A stretch of 64,000 nt of DNA from an uncultured Chloroflexales bacterium (GTDB lineage Bacteria; Chloroflexota; Chloroflexia; Chloroflexales; Chloroflexaceae), in NCBI GenBank assembly GCA_937902315.1, contig CALGUG010000059.1, positions 691,243-755,242 on the forward strand, written 5' to 3'. The notes beneath the pieces were generated by a model that saw only the letters and a list, made by a program, of their open reading frames with translations, had not been told where the DNA came from and searched no databases. Shown here one piece after another: positions 25,738 through 34,778 of this stretch (position 1 is its first letter; each line of letters opens with the position of its first letter). A program made the position numbers and the translations under genes.

Positions 25738-26703
25738 TTACCACAGGCTCGCGTTTGCAAGCCGTTTTGCCACAAAGTTGACCGATACCAACAACACCAG
25801 ATTCACCACTGAGTTAAATAAGCCAACAGCTGTTGCAAAACTAAAGTTTGCATTCAGCAGGCCCATTTTATACACATAGGTCGAGATCACCTCTGATGTG
25901 CTGAGGTTGAGCGGATTCTGTAACAAAAAGACCTTCTCGAAGCCGACTGCCATAACGTTACCCACGCTCAAAATCAGAATAATGACAGCGGTTGGCAAAA
26001 TGCCCGGCAGATCGATATAACGAATACGCTGCAGACGAGATGCACCATCGACTTTAGCCGCTTCGTAGAGCGTTGGATCGATCCCAGAGAGCGCTGCCAA
26101 ATAGATCACTGCCGAATAGCCTGCGGTCTGCCAGACATCGGAAAAAACATAGATTGGACGGAAGAAGGAGGGCACACCCAAGAAATTGATTGAGCGGAAA
26201 CCAAACATATTGATGAATTGGTTGATGATGCCGAGGCGTGGCGCGAACAGGAGCAAGATCATCGACACCATTACCACGGTCGAGATGAAATAGGGTGCAT
26301 AGGTCACCAGTTGTACAAGGCGCTTAAAGCCTTGGTGACCGACTTCGTTAAGCGCCAATGCCAGCAAAATCGGGATCGGGAAACTGACAGCGATGGTTGA
26401 AACACTTAATAGAAAGGTATTACGCACCAAGGTCCAAAAAACGGGGTTCTCGAAAAAAAGCTTAAAGTGCTTAAAACCCACCCAAGGGCTACCCCAAATG
26501 CCTAATACGACGTTATAGTCTTTAAAAGCAATGACCGCATTCGTCATCGGGATGTACTTAAAAATAAGAAAGTACAATACCGGAGGAATTACGAGAAGAT
26601 AAAGCTGCCAGTGACGGCGAATACTTTTCATTGCGATAGCCCATTGGCTATTTCTACGCTGTATATTCGCGCTTGTAGCTTGTCCAACGCTGGCTGTCTT
26701 CAA
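25738..26703 (-). CDS. Carbohydrate ABC transporter permease, LplB-like
   Basis: First gene of the sugar importer operon, MalF-type permease of about 321 residues. Seen: RRHWQLYLLVIPPVLYFLIFKYIPM at TM1, VIAFKDYNVVLGIWGSPWVGFKHF, and the EAA loop IDPTLYEAAKVDGASRLQRIRYIDLPGI. Start choice: the frame opens at TTG 26733, but TTG 26703 has AAGGAG seven bases upstream and is preferred; ATG 26631 would trim into the conserved N-terminus. No ATPase gene lies nearby, as usual for systems sharing an MsmX-like ATPase. Confidence 0.88.
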   Translation of the reverse strand: MKTASVGQATSANIQRRNSQWAIAMKSIRRHWQLYLLVIPPVLYFLIFKYIPMTNAVIAFKDYNVVLGIWGSPWVGFKHFKLFFENPVFWTLVRNTFLLSVSTIAVSFPIPILLALALNEVGHQGFKRLVQLVTYAPYFISTVVMVSMILLLFAPRLGIINQFINMFGFRSINFLGVPSFFRPIYVFSDVWQTAGYSAVIYLAALSGIDPTLYEAAKVDGASRLQRIRYIDLPGILPTAVIILILSVGNVMAVGFEKVFLLQNPLNLSTSEVISTYVYKMGLLNANFSFATAVGLFNSVVNLVLLVSVNFVAKRLANASLW

Positions 26704-27236
26704 GGCAGTGCTCCTTGTATTGATACTAATCAAGCGAAAGGCCTGCGCTAGTTAGGGGCTGGAGAGATTGTTGTTGTTCTTTTGATCTACAATCAAATAT
26801 GTATTAAGAAAGAAGTTTTTACTAATGGTGCATGCAGTTATGAATTTCAGGTAACCATAAGTTACGATTCCCAGAATATTCATTACTCCAAGGGTATTGG
26901 GAGAAATCCGGTTATTAAAATAAAAACTTTTTGGATTTGAGGACTATAACACGCGCCTATGATCCTGTCAACTTGTCAGATAGGTTGATAGAAGATTGGT
27001 ATGCTCTATGAGCTTGAACACAGGCGCAGAATTATAGCGTGCTTGCTTGGCTTTTTGTGCTTTGTGAGGGGAAATAGAAAAGCTGTCTAATAATAAGTGA
27101 TGCTGCTCGCAGCCAGGTAGCTGATTCAAAAAGAGAAGTCTGAAAAGCTCTCAACCACACGCTTAGTAAGCCGCTTGTCGAGACGACTCAAGCGAGAATG
27201 CGGACAATCGCCTTTAGCATACGAGTGAGGCCTCAT
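26704..27236. other. AT-rich upstream region of sugar importer operon
   Basis: About 530 bp without a gene. The part next to the operon (26760-26960) is AT-rich and probably holds its promoter. I see no clear operator palindrome. The rest leads into a MITE-like copy. Confidence 0.35.
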
Positions 27237-27395
27237 ACATATTCCGTTTGAACACTTCAGCGCTCTGGCGTCTTGGTCTTTACCCCAATCAAGGCAACAA
27301 CCGCGTCCGCCTACGGCTACCAAGGGCCTGCCCGCCACCCCGAGTTCCTATCTATCTCGCTGGCGAAGCCGCCCCCATTACACAAATAGATTTCA
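27237..27395 (+). repeat. MITE-like element, main family, copy 6
   Basis: Left end ATTCCGTTTGAACACTTC, core at 27303-27323; the right boundary is approximate. Nearly identical to the reverse complement of the 17.4-17.6 kb copy. Confidence 0.7.
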
Positions 27396-27503
27396 GATCA
27401 GAGCTACGCTTTTGCTCAGGAGCGTAGCTCTGTCTCCTTACACCGAGTCTGCTTAAAGACTTGTATTCTCACAAGGTGGGAAAAACGAAGAGATGGGGAA
27501 AGG

Positions 27504-27585
27504 GTTGTGTGATATTTCGTGCCATAGCACAAAATGTCACACAACAAAGATACTCAAGTTCCACGCTGCCGAAGGTCAACAAACA
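27504..27585 (+). repeat. R2 repeat copy with long hairpin
   Basis: Stem GTTGTGTGA (27504-27512) with TCACACAAC (27537-27545), extended inwards by ATTT/AAAT and GTG/CAC with mismatches between, followed by TTCCACGCTGCCGAAGGTCA. Same layout as 20326-20405; compensating differences keep the stem. Confidence 0.6.
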
Positions 27586-27609
27586 CAAAGCGATCAGCAG
27601 ACTTTGCTG

Positions 27610-27999
27610 TTAGTTTACCGATTGTTCGTTGAGAGCAACCGAATCCAGATGTTGAAGCTGATCGCTGAAGATTTTCCGTACATAGTTCAAAACAATGTCT
27701 TCATGAACGTGGCGCGGCAGTGAAGGCGGCACCTTGGCATAGATCTGCTGCCAAAGTACGCGATAGTACTGTTCTTGATCGCTTTGTTGGAAGGGGATAC
27801 CTGCTAGACGGTTTTCAAACAGATTGATGATCGCAGGAGTGATAACGACATTTGAAATATGAGCTTGGACAAGCCGTTCAAGATGTTGTTTGGCAGTGTC
27901 TGCCTCTTGTTTATTGCGACTTGCGCTCAGCCAGATCAAGGTCTCTTCGCTCCAGCCTTGGCGCCAAAGATCGATCAGTTCCCAATTTTCAATTGCCAT
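27610..27999 (-). CDS. Small hypothetical protein
   Basis: 129 residues, not recognised. Predicted mostly alpha-helical and soluble, acidic N-terminus MAIENWELIDLWRQGWSEETLIWL, no cysteines, no membrane segment. The start is well supported by GGAGG at ideal spacing. It stands alone between repeat DNA, transcribed away from the SDR gene's terminator region. Confidence 0.65.
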   Translation of the reverse strand: MAIENWELIDLWRQGWSEETLIWLSASRNKQEADTAKQHLERLVQAHISNVVITPAIINLFENRLAGIPFQQSDQEQYYRVLWQQIYAKVPPSLPRHVHEDIVLNYVRKIFSDQLQHLDSVALNEQSVN

Positions 28000-28280
28000 A
28001 CTCGCCTCCTGGAGTGAGATTTATAGCGTGTATGGCAATAACCGTATTAACCTAGAGCTTGGTACGGGCTATCTTAATTGCCAAAGTGGATTTTTGTGAC
28101 ACACAAGAAGCTGTTCCCGTAGCTGGTATATGACCATTTTTGTAGTGTGAGATCTTGCACGGTAGCGCGAAAGCACACATAACTCTTTTCCGTGTTGCGA
28201 GGGCGCAAGCCTTTAAACGAATTTGGTATCAATAGCTTAGATGGTACAAGGGCACTTAGCCTAGGAATGCGTTGAAACAC
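28000..28280. other. Intergenic region with a decayed repeat end
   Basis: About 280 bp. TTTAAACGAATTTGGTATC near 28216-28234 matches the inner/outer end of the MITE-like elements, so part of this stretch is probably an old copy. No gene seen. Confidence 0.4.
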
Positions 28281-28315
28281 AGAAAAGCCCACGTCTTGGG
28301 GAGTGACGTGGGCTT
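28281..28315 (-). terminator. Intrinsic terminator of the SDR gene
   Basis: On the minus strand AAGCCCACGTC (28315-28305) pairs with GACGTGGGCTT (28295-28285), then TTTTCT. A purine-rich run of GGAAGGAAGGGAGGG type (28320-28341) lies between it and the stop codon. Confidence 0.8.
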
Positions 28316-28346
28316 CTCCGGAAGGAAGGGAGGGAAGGAAGATTGT

Positions 28347-29111
28347 TTAGAGAGCTTTCCAGCCTCCGTCTGCTGGAATGATAGCGCCGTTGATGTAGCG
28401 AGATGCGTCCGAAGCAAGGAAGAGCGCTAAGGTAGCGATGTCGATTGGTTCAAGGAAGTTCGGGATCAGCGCACCAAAGGTTCCGGCTCGCTGTGCGCCC
28501 TTTGGATCGAGCTTGTCTTGCGGCATGGTTTCGCCGATGTTGGTTGCTGTGCCGCCCGGACAGATCGCGTTACAGCGAATGCCCTCTTTTGCATACATCC
28601 AAGCGGTGTTCTTGGTTAGACCGACGAGTGCATGCTTAGAAGTGGTATAGGCCGAGCCTGCTGCTCCGCCGCTGATGCCTGCTGTAGATGCAACGTTGAT
28701 GATCGAGCCACCACCCTGCTTAAGCATCTCTTGGACGGCGCGACGGCTGGTGTACATGGGGCCATCAAGGTTGACAGCGAGCACACGTCGCCATACTTCG
28801 TCGTCGAGCTCGCCAACACCTTGCATATAGTCCATGATGCCAGCATTGTTAACCAAGATATCGATTCGGCCGTAGGTCTCGACTGCGAAGTTGATCAGCT
28901 TTTCGGCGGTGTCTTTGTCTGCGATGTTGCCATGCAAACCTTCGATGGTGCCGCCCTTGGCTTTGATCTCTTCGACCGCTTTGGTGAGACGCTCTTGGTT
29001 CCAGTCGCCTGCTACAACCTTTGCACCTTCAGCAGTGAAGAGCTGGGCGATCGCCAAACCCATACCCGAGGCTGCACCAGTTACAACAGCAACTTTGCCT
29101 TCTAGCTGCAT
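28347..29111 (-). CDS. Short-chain dehydrogenase/reductase
   Basis: 254 residues, classical SDR. NAD(P)-binding TGAASGMG at 11-18, NNAG near 90, catalytic Ser in INVASTAG and YTTSK (YxxxK), then CPGGTATNI. An acidic residue after the second strand (VVAGDWN) favours NAD over NADP. Substrate unknown; the sequence is of the FabG/3-oxoacyl or sugar alcohol dehydrogenase type. ATG follows AAGGAAAAGCG. Single gene with its own terminator. Confidence 0.92.
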   Translation of the reverse strand: MQLEGKVAVVTGAASGMGLAIAQLFTAEGAKVVAGDWNQERLTKAVEEIKAKGGTIEGLHGNIADKDTAEKLINFAVETYGRIDILVNNAGIMDYMQGVGELDDEVWRRVLAVNLDGPMYTSRRAVQEMLKQGGGSIINVASTAGISGGAAGSAYTTSKHALVGLTKNTAWMYAKEGIRCNAICPGGTATNIGETMPQDKLDPKGAQRAGTFGALIPNFLEPIDIATLALFLASDASRYINGAIIPADGGWKAL

Positions 29112-29359
29112 CGCTTTTCCTTTCTACCATATGTCGGTTTGTTATGTAGACACTATACTGCGGATCTTAGACTTGTGAGTGATCATTTGTCTACCGTACA
29201 GATAAAGAATCGCAACGATTAAGGAATAATCAGCTCTGGATCATTAAAAATGTTGTAATACGGCATTCGTTGAAAACTAGCACGCTCGCAAGGTAGAAAG
29301 GCGAATCTTTGGGAAAAGAAGCGTAATACATTAAACAGAGCAAAGTTCTGTTTAAGCGC

Positions 29360-29545
29360 AGGTTTAAAGCGTATTTCGGAGTCGCTTGATATGGTTTTTT
29401 GTCTGGGCGCTTTCGGTTCGCAGCCCAGTTGGGAGGGATGTTGATAGCCGGAGGCGGACGCGCTGAGGACCGCATGGAAGGGAGAGAGCTCGACGCCAGC
29501 GTTTTGAGACGGTCGAACTAAATGAGCTGAGACTGCGGATTTGAG
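29360..29545 (-). repeat. MITE-like element, main family, copy 7
   Basis: Core on the minus strand at 29440-29461 in the variant form with GATAGCCGGAGGCGG. The right end GCGGATTTGAG is near 29534; the left boundary is unclear. Confidence 0.6.
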
Positions 29546-29661
29546 CCTAGAGGAGAGGATTAAGGGCAGCTTTTATAAAAAAACTACTTCTTTGGCATAT
29601 GCCTTGCTAGTATAAATAGTGTGTTAATAATGTGAAGATCCGTTTGTAGGGAGGTGAGGCA

Positions 29662-29844
29662 ATGACGCAATCGCCTGAACGTGAACATAACATTCCAGCT
29701 TCATCCCCGGCCCCACAAAAAATCGGCGTTTACGAACGTCCCGATACCTCAAGCTATGTTGGCGCTTTTACCGCCACCCTGACCCTGTTACTTATCTCGA
29801 TCATCTTCATCATTCTACTCTCCATGCTGATCATCTTTTTATAA
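29662..29844 (+). CDS. Small single-pass membrane protein
   Basis: 60 residues: a polar Pro-rich N-terminus with KIGVYERPDTSSYVG and one long hydrophobic helix TATLTLLLISIIFIILLSMLIIFL to the C-terminus. A good ribosome site (GGGAGGTGAGG) supports it. Small proteins of this shape occur widely without known function; this one precedes the YflT-like gene by 384 bp. Confidence 0.7.
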   Translation: MTQSPEREHNIPASSPAPQKIGVYERPDTSSYVGAFTATLTLLLISIIFIILLSMLIIFL

Positions 29845-30228
29845 CGAGAACGTGCTCAACTAGCTACGGTTACCAAGCTCGATATGGGGTAATCCAAGCT
29901 ATTAAGCAGACCGAGATCGTTCATTGTGCGCTGGCTGCTTCGGGAAGCTTTTGCCTTGAGAAGCGATACATCTAATGGATTGCTGCACGGGTATAGACAA
30001 AGCGACGAAGCTATACGGCATTTGAATGGCTCTGATCAGAAACGGCGCTAAAGCAACGAACTCAAGCTGCGGAGCCTATTGAGGCGACTGGTCTGCTGAA
30101 CTAACGGAAAACAAGCCTAAGAGAGATTTGGCATCAGGATAGAACGATGAGCTGAAAGGGCTGTATTGCAGACCCCATGGCTTCGCTTTGCCTCTGACCT
30201 GCGGCCAGATACATGAAAGGAAGAGATC
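29845..30228. other. Gene-free leader of the YflT-like gene
   Basis: 384 bp without a convincing gene; repeat family cores are absent. Presumably it carries the promoter of the stress-protein gene. AAAGGAAGAG at 30216-30225 is its ribosome site. Confidence 0.35.
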
Positions 30229-32559
30229 ATGGCTAAGACTATTGTGGCATTATTCGATACATTTGCTGATGCACAAGATGCGGTTAACGATCTGTTGCAC
30301 GCTGGTTTTCAGCGCGAAGAGATCAGTCTTATCAGCCACGAGAAGAACGTGGGCCACGAGCGTGCGGTTAATGCAGGCGATTCGAATGATGTCAACGATG
30401 GCGCGGCGATCGGCGCGGTTGGTGGTAGCCTTGTAGGCGGCGCGGCCGGTCTACTGATCGGTTTGGGCGTGATCGCCATCCCTGGTATCGGTCCGGTGTT
30501 GGCCTTTGGTCCGCTTATGGCTGCTTTGGGCTCGACAGCGCTAGGTGCAGGAATAGGTGCTGCTGCTGGTGGCTTGTTAGGGGCCTTGGTGGGCGCTGGT
30601 GTGCCTGAGGAAGACGCCCACATTTACACCGAGGGTGTGCGGCGTGGCGGCAGCTTGGTAGCGGTTAATGTCGACGAACAAGATCGCGTCGATAATGCGT
30701 ATGCGATTTTGCAGCGCGAGGGAGCGATCGATATCGAAACGCAAAGCCAGCATTGGCGTTCTGAGGGTTGGCAGCGCTTCGATGATACGTCCGATCCGTA
30801 TTACGACGATAAGGATATCGACCTTGATCGCGCGGTCGATATCGATGACGGGACGAAGCGCGATATCGAACGACCGGTGCCGATTATCGCTCCTGTGAGC
30901 GGAACCGGTAACTCGATCGGAGGCGCGGGCATCGGTGTAGCTGGACCGGTGGTTGGCGGGCTGACCAACGACTGGGACGAGCAGGATAGCGAAGAGGCCA
31001 AGGCCCAACAGATCTTGGCCGATCGAATCGCTACGGCTGCCGATGAAGAGCTGATGCGCTCGGGCAAGATCGAGACCGATGATAGCTCTGTGCGCGATCA
31101 AAGCCCCGATCATCCGCTTTCACATGTGCGAGAACTGGGCGAGGAGCGCCGAGTGACGAACGAATCGTCTGAGATCTACGATGATCTGAATCGCGACGAT
31201 TTGAATCGCGATACCTATGAGAATCGTCCTCTAGGCGACGAAGAGACCTCGAGCATGGGCAGTGAGTTTATCGATGACAGCAGTTCGATCCGCCAAGCTG
31301 ATGATCTTCAGCGCGACCTCGACGAGAACCGTCCTTTGGATGACGAAGCGAGCTCTGGTTTGATCAGGGGTGCGGTCGATGAGCGAGCGCTGCGCCAAGC
31401 CGATGATGTTCAGCGCGAGGAAGAAGATAACGGCTTTATCAGCCAAGATATTTATGATCGCAATCGCGATCTGAGCCGCGACCGAGTGAGCGACTTAGAG
31501 ATGCGAACCGATAGCTCGATGCTTTACGATGATAGCAGCGATCGCAACGATTACCCTGATGACGTCACGGTCGAGCGCCAATTGAGCGATGCCAATGCGA
31601 TGTTGCACGACGATAAGGGCACACGCTTGCACGATGACACGCTGAGCGATCGCGATTTGAGCGAGAACGATCCGCGTTTGCGACGCGATACCAGCGAGCG
31701 CCACGACTACCCTGACTCGTTGAATACTGAGCGCGACACCAGCGAGCGCCACGACTACGATGAGGGCCGCTTCGACGAAGGAATGAACCGCGATATTGTT
31801 GATCGGCGCGAGGGCAACTTTGACGATGGTATGGAGCGCGATCTGCCCGAGCAGCCTCAAGGCCGTTTCGATGAGGGTATGAATCGTGATGCGCGCGATC
31901 TTCACGAAGGTCGCTTCGATGAGGGCATGGATCGCGACCCGCGCGATTTACACGAAGGCAGTTTCGATGAAGGTATGCGTAGTCAGGGCAGTGCAGGCTA
32001 TCGCGACACGACCGGCCGACCCTCGGACTCGATGTTGAGGAATCGTATACCTGAGGATCTCGCTTCCGAGAGCTATATCGGGCGGGAGGCCAGTGACGAC
32101 TCGTATCTGCGCAATCAAGACCGTCTGGATCAGGCGGCCTATAACCTGCGTGAGACTGAACCCGACCTTGGCCGTTCCAGCAGGGAACAACAGGAGTATG
32201 ACGAAACGCTCTATGGTAATCGGATGAGCAACCGGCAGGATGCCCATGTGGCCGATGATCTGAGCACCAATCCGTACGATGATGTTGGTGCGCCCTCGTG
32301 GAACAGCTATGTGTCGACCTTCCGCAGAGACTACGACACCAACTATGGTTCGAGCGAGTATTCATGGGATGAGTTTAGCTCAGCTTATCGCTACGGTTAC
32401 GATGTCGCCAACGACGAGCGCTATCACGGCCGTCGCTGGGAAGATATCGAAACCACCTTGCGGGGTGGCTGGGATGATGACAACTACGGCCCGTGGGATC
32501 GCTTTAAGGATGCGGTACGCTACGCTTGGGAGCAGAGCAAAGACGCCCTTGGGCGCTAG
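30229..32559 (+). CDS. Large YflT (general stress protein 17M)-like protein with charged repeat region
   Basis: 776 residues in three parts. Residues 1-160: a YflT/GSP17M-like domain, TIVALFDTFADAQDAVNDLLHAGF, followed by a Gly/Ala-rich hydrophobic segment (about 60-130) that could cross or insert in the membrane. About 160-690: a very acidic, Asp/Arg-rich, low-complexity region with repeats of RFDEGMNRD-type units and DDLNRD repeats, probably disordered. The last 80 residues form a folded tail with YRYGYDVANDERYHGRRWEDIE and DRFKDAVRYAWEQ, a pattern shared by stress proteins. Role inferred: envelope or desiccation/oxidative stress response. Confidence 0.82.
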   Translation: MAKTIVALFDTFADAQDAVNDLLHAGFQREEISLISHEKNVGHERAVNAGDSNDVNDGAAIGAVGGSLVGGAAGLLIGLGVIAIPGIGPVLAFGPLMAALGSTALGAGIGAAAGGLLGALVGAGVPEEDAHIYTEGVRRGGSLVAVNVDEQDRVDNAYAILQREGAIDIETQSQHWRSEGWQRFDDTSDPYYDDKDIDLDRAVDIDDGTKRDIERPVPIIAPVSGTGNSIGGAGIGVAGPVVGGLTNDWDEQDSEEAKAQQILADRIATAADEELMRSGKIETDDSSVRDQSPDHPLSHVRELGEERRVTNESSEIYDDLNRDDLNRDTYENRPLGDEETSSMGSEFIDDSSSIRQADDLQRDLDENRPLDDEASSGLIRGAVDERALRQADDVQREEEDNGFISQDIYDRNRDLSRDRVSDLEMRTDSSMLYDDSSDRNDYPDDVTVERQLSDANAMLHDDKGTRLHDDTLSDRDLSENDPRLRRDTSERHDYPDSLNTERDTSERHDYDEGRFDEGMNRDIVDRREGNFDDGMERDLPEQPQGRFDEGMNRDARDLHEGRFDEGMDRDPRDLHEGSFDEGMRSQGSAGYRDTTGRPSDSMLRNRIPEDLASESYIGREASDDSYLRNQDRLDQAAYNLRETEPDLGRSSREQQEYDETLYGNRMSNRQDAHVADDLSTNPYDDVGAPSWNSYVSTFRRDYDTNYGSSEYSWDEFSSAYRYGYDVANDERYHGRRWEDIETTLRGGWDDDNYGPWDRFKDAVRYAWEQSKDALGR

Positions 32560-32639
32560 TTAGAGCTTTGATCTAAGCGCTGAATAGCTAAAACAGAAGG
32601 GAAGTGGCCGAGGCCGCTTCCCTTCTTTGTACTTTGGTG

Positions 32640-32808
32640 ATAGCGAATTCGTCTGATCAGTTCAGCATTTTGGCGACTCGGTCTCTACCTCAAAGAGGGC
32701 AGCTAGCGCGTCCGCCTACGGCTACCAACGGCTCGCCCGCAAGCAGGGTGTGGTAGCTGTGTGCCGAAAGACCGTCCCAAAATACAACGATTCAAGCAGA
32801 TTTTGTAT
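32640..32808 (+). repeat. MITE-like element, main family, copy 8
   Basis: Left end TAGCGAATTCGTCTGATC, core 32708-32729, right end TTCAAGCAGATTTTGTAT. First of three repeat elements stacked end to end up to 33112. Confidence 0.75.
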
Positions 32809-32813
32809 GAGTT

Positions 32814-32934
32814 ATACCAAATCCGCTTGATTAGGTCTCTTTGGCCTTCGGCAGAGCGGAACGTGACTCTCCTTTTCCCGGCTTTTCGCTTTTTCTGAGC
32901 GAAGAGCATGCACGGCTTTAAACGGATTTGCTAT
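32814..32934 (-). repeat. R2 repeat, complete hairpin-free copy
   Basis: 121 bp from ATACCAAATCCGCTTG to AAACGGATTTGCTAT, inverted ends like those of the main family. It contains the R2 signature (complement of TTCCGCTCTGCCGAAGGCCA) and lacks the long internal stem seen at 20.3 and 27.5 kb. Confidence 0.7.
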
Positions 32935-32935
32935 T

Positions 32936-33112
32936 ACTGGGTCGAGCTAGAAAGGTTAGGGGCGCCGGGTGTGGGCGCTTGGGCGCGATCGCGCCCAAGC
33001 GCTCGTCTTGCTGGGCGGGATGCTGGTAGCCGTAGGCGGACGCTGTTGGGACTGAATGGAAGGGTGAGACCTCTACGCTAAGGCGCTGAATGCAGCAAGC
33101 GGATGGGTATAA
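32936..33112 (-). repeat. MITE-like element, main family, copy 9
   Basis: Core on the minus strand at 33022-33043, right end GCAAGCGGATGGGTAT. It faces copy 8 in inverted orientation and ends just before the kinase gene's ribosome site. Confidence 0.7.
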
Positions 33113-33126
33113 GCTAGGAGTAAGTG

Positions 33127-33684
33127 ATGTTGATCTTTGTGGGTGGCGCGGCTCGTACTGGCAAAAGCATGCTGTCGCGCCGCTTGCTCGATAAGCGCAA
33201 GATCCCGTTTTTAAGCAGCGACGTGCTGATTATGGGCTTGGTGCGCGGTATGCCCGAGCTGAAGATCGAGCCTGATGAGGGCGCTTTGGTATCGGCTGAA
33301 CGAATCTGGCCATTGATTTATGAAATGTCGCGCAGCCTGCTCTATGACAAGACCGATTATCTGTTTGAAGGCGAGCTTTTGCCCTATCAAGTGGCTCGTC
33401 AGCGTGATGAAGCGCCGAATCAGGTTATCGGCTGCTTTTTAGGCTATGATCGGATCGATCCTCAGGAGAAGCTGCGCACTATTCGCCAATATAGCGACTT
33501 CCCCAATTATTGGCCTCAAGAGATGGATGACGCCAAGCTTCTGGCGATTGTCGAACGCGAGATCGCCTTTAGTCGCTATTTGCGCCGAGAATGCCAGCGC
33601 TACGATCTGCCCTATTTCGATTTTTCCTACGATTTTGAAGCTGTTCACGATCAGGTCGAAACCTATATTCTGGAACGGCTCTAG
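33127..33684 (+). CDS. P-loop kinase-like protein
   Basis: 185 residues. Walker A GGAARTGKS at the N-terminus, followed by LSSDVLIMGL (nucleoside/phosphate-kinase-type strand), FEGELLPYQVA and an Arg-rich lid-like region LRRECQRYDLPYFDFSYDFEAV. The overall shape is that of small-molecule kinases related to 2-phosphoglycerate or adenylylsulfate kinases; substrate unknown. GTG 33124 directly precedes ATG 33127; AGGAG at 33116-33120 spaces best with the ATG. Convergent with the iron ABC operon, 15 bp apart. Confidence 0.78.
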   Translation: MLIFVGGAARTGKSMLSRRLLDKRKIPFLSSDVLIMGLVRGMPELKIEPDEGALVSAERIWPLIYEMSRSLLYDKTDYLFEGELLPYQVARQRDEAPNQVIGCFLGYDRIDPQEKLRTIRQYSDFPNYWPQEMDDAKLLAIVEREIAFSRYLRRECQRYDLPYFDFSYDFEAVHDQVETYILERL

Positions 33685-33699
33685 TTTGATCTACGATGT

Positions 33700-34749
33700 T
33701 TACATAAAGTGATCGACTGGAAAGGTCACAAGAGGATGATCAGGCTGTAAGCTGACCCAAACCCGCTCACCTTCGCTGAAGGAGAGACTGTGGTTGGCGA
33801 GACAGCACAGTTGCTGGCCCGAGTCAAGCTGAAGGGTATAGAGAAATTCTCCGCCTTGGAAGCGGCGTTGTAGCACAGTAGCGTTGCTGGGCCCCTGCTG
33901 AGCGCCGCTAAGCTTGAGATCGTCGGGGCGCACCAATACTTCAAGAGCAGCATCTGTATGCCCGTTTGGGGCTTGCTGAAGCGGGCCGAGGCAGGTGTAG
34001 AGTTGACCAGCTTGCCAATGGGCAGGCAAGAAACTGGCTAGGCCCACGAATTCTGCCACAAAACGGTTGATGGGCCGCATAAAGAGCGTCTCGGGAGTGG
34101 CGAACTGCTCGATGCTTCCAGCGAGCATTACGGCGATGCGATCGCCCAGACTGAAAGCCTCTTCGCGGTCGTGAGTCACAAAGAGCGCGGTGGTGCCGAC
34201 CTGTTTGAGAATCACGCGCAGTTGCTCGCGCATGCTGACGCGTAGCTCGGCATCGAGGCTGCTGAAGGGTTCGTCGAGCAGCAGTAGAGCGGGGCGTGGC
34301 GCAAGGGCGCGCGCTAAGGCGACGCGTTGCTGTTGGCCGCCCGAGAGCTGATGCGGCATGCGTTCGGCATACCCCGTCAGTTCGATCAGGTGCAACAGTT
34401 CGTCAACACGCTCGTGCTGTTGTTGGCGCGATCCACGCAGGCCGAAGGTGATATTTTGAGCCACGTTCAGATGCGGAAAGAGCGCGTGTTGTTGAAAGAC
34501 CATACCAACGTTGCGCTTTTCGGGCGGAAGGCTCAGCTTTGCATCGGCCACAAGCCGCCCGCCGATCGTGATTTGACCCCTATCGGGCTGCTCGAAGCCC
34601 GCTAACAAGCGCAGCAGCGTGGTTTTGCCGCAGCCGCTTGGACCGAGCAGTACCACGATCTCGCCGACTGCGATCTGCAGGTTGACATCGCGCAGGGCTT
34701 GCACTTCTCCAAAGGATTTGTCGAGATTGTTACACACAACCATTTGCAT
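33700..34749 (-). CDS. fbpC: Fe(III) ABC transporter ATP-binding protein
   Basis: 349 residues. Walker A GPSGCGKT at 36-43, signature LSGGQQQR at 135-142, Walker B LLLLDEP at 155-161, H-loop FVTHDREEA, then a C-terminal TOBE-like regulatory domain from about 240. Of the PotA/FbpC class that energises import of Fe(III), polyamine or sulfate; the neighbouring permease and binding protein favour iron. It is the last gene of the operon, 29 bp after the permease gene. The ribosome site is weak, so translation may be coupled. Confidence 0.88.
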   Translation of the reverse strand: MQMVVCNNLDKSFGEVQALRDVNLQIAVGEIVVLLGPSGCGKTTLLRLLAGFEQPDRGQITIGGRLVADAKLSLPPEKRNVGMVFQQHALFPHLNVAQNITFGLRGSRQQQHERVDELLHLIELTGYAERMPHQLSGGQQQRVALARALAPRPALLLLDEPFSSLDAELRVSMREQLRVILKQVGTTALFVTHDREEAFSLGDRIAVMLAGSIEQFATPETLFMRPINRFVAEFVGLASFLPAHWQAGQLYTCLGPLQQAPNGHTDAALEVLVRPDDLKLSGAQQGPSNATVLQRRFQGGEFLYTLQLDSGQQLCCLANHSLSFSEGERVWVSLQPDHPLVTFPVDHFM

Positions 34750-34778
34750 AGCTAAGGCTCACTGTTTGTTCAAAGCGA

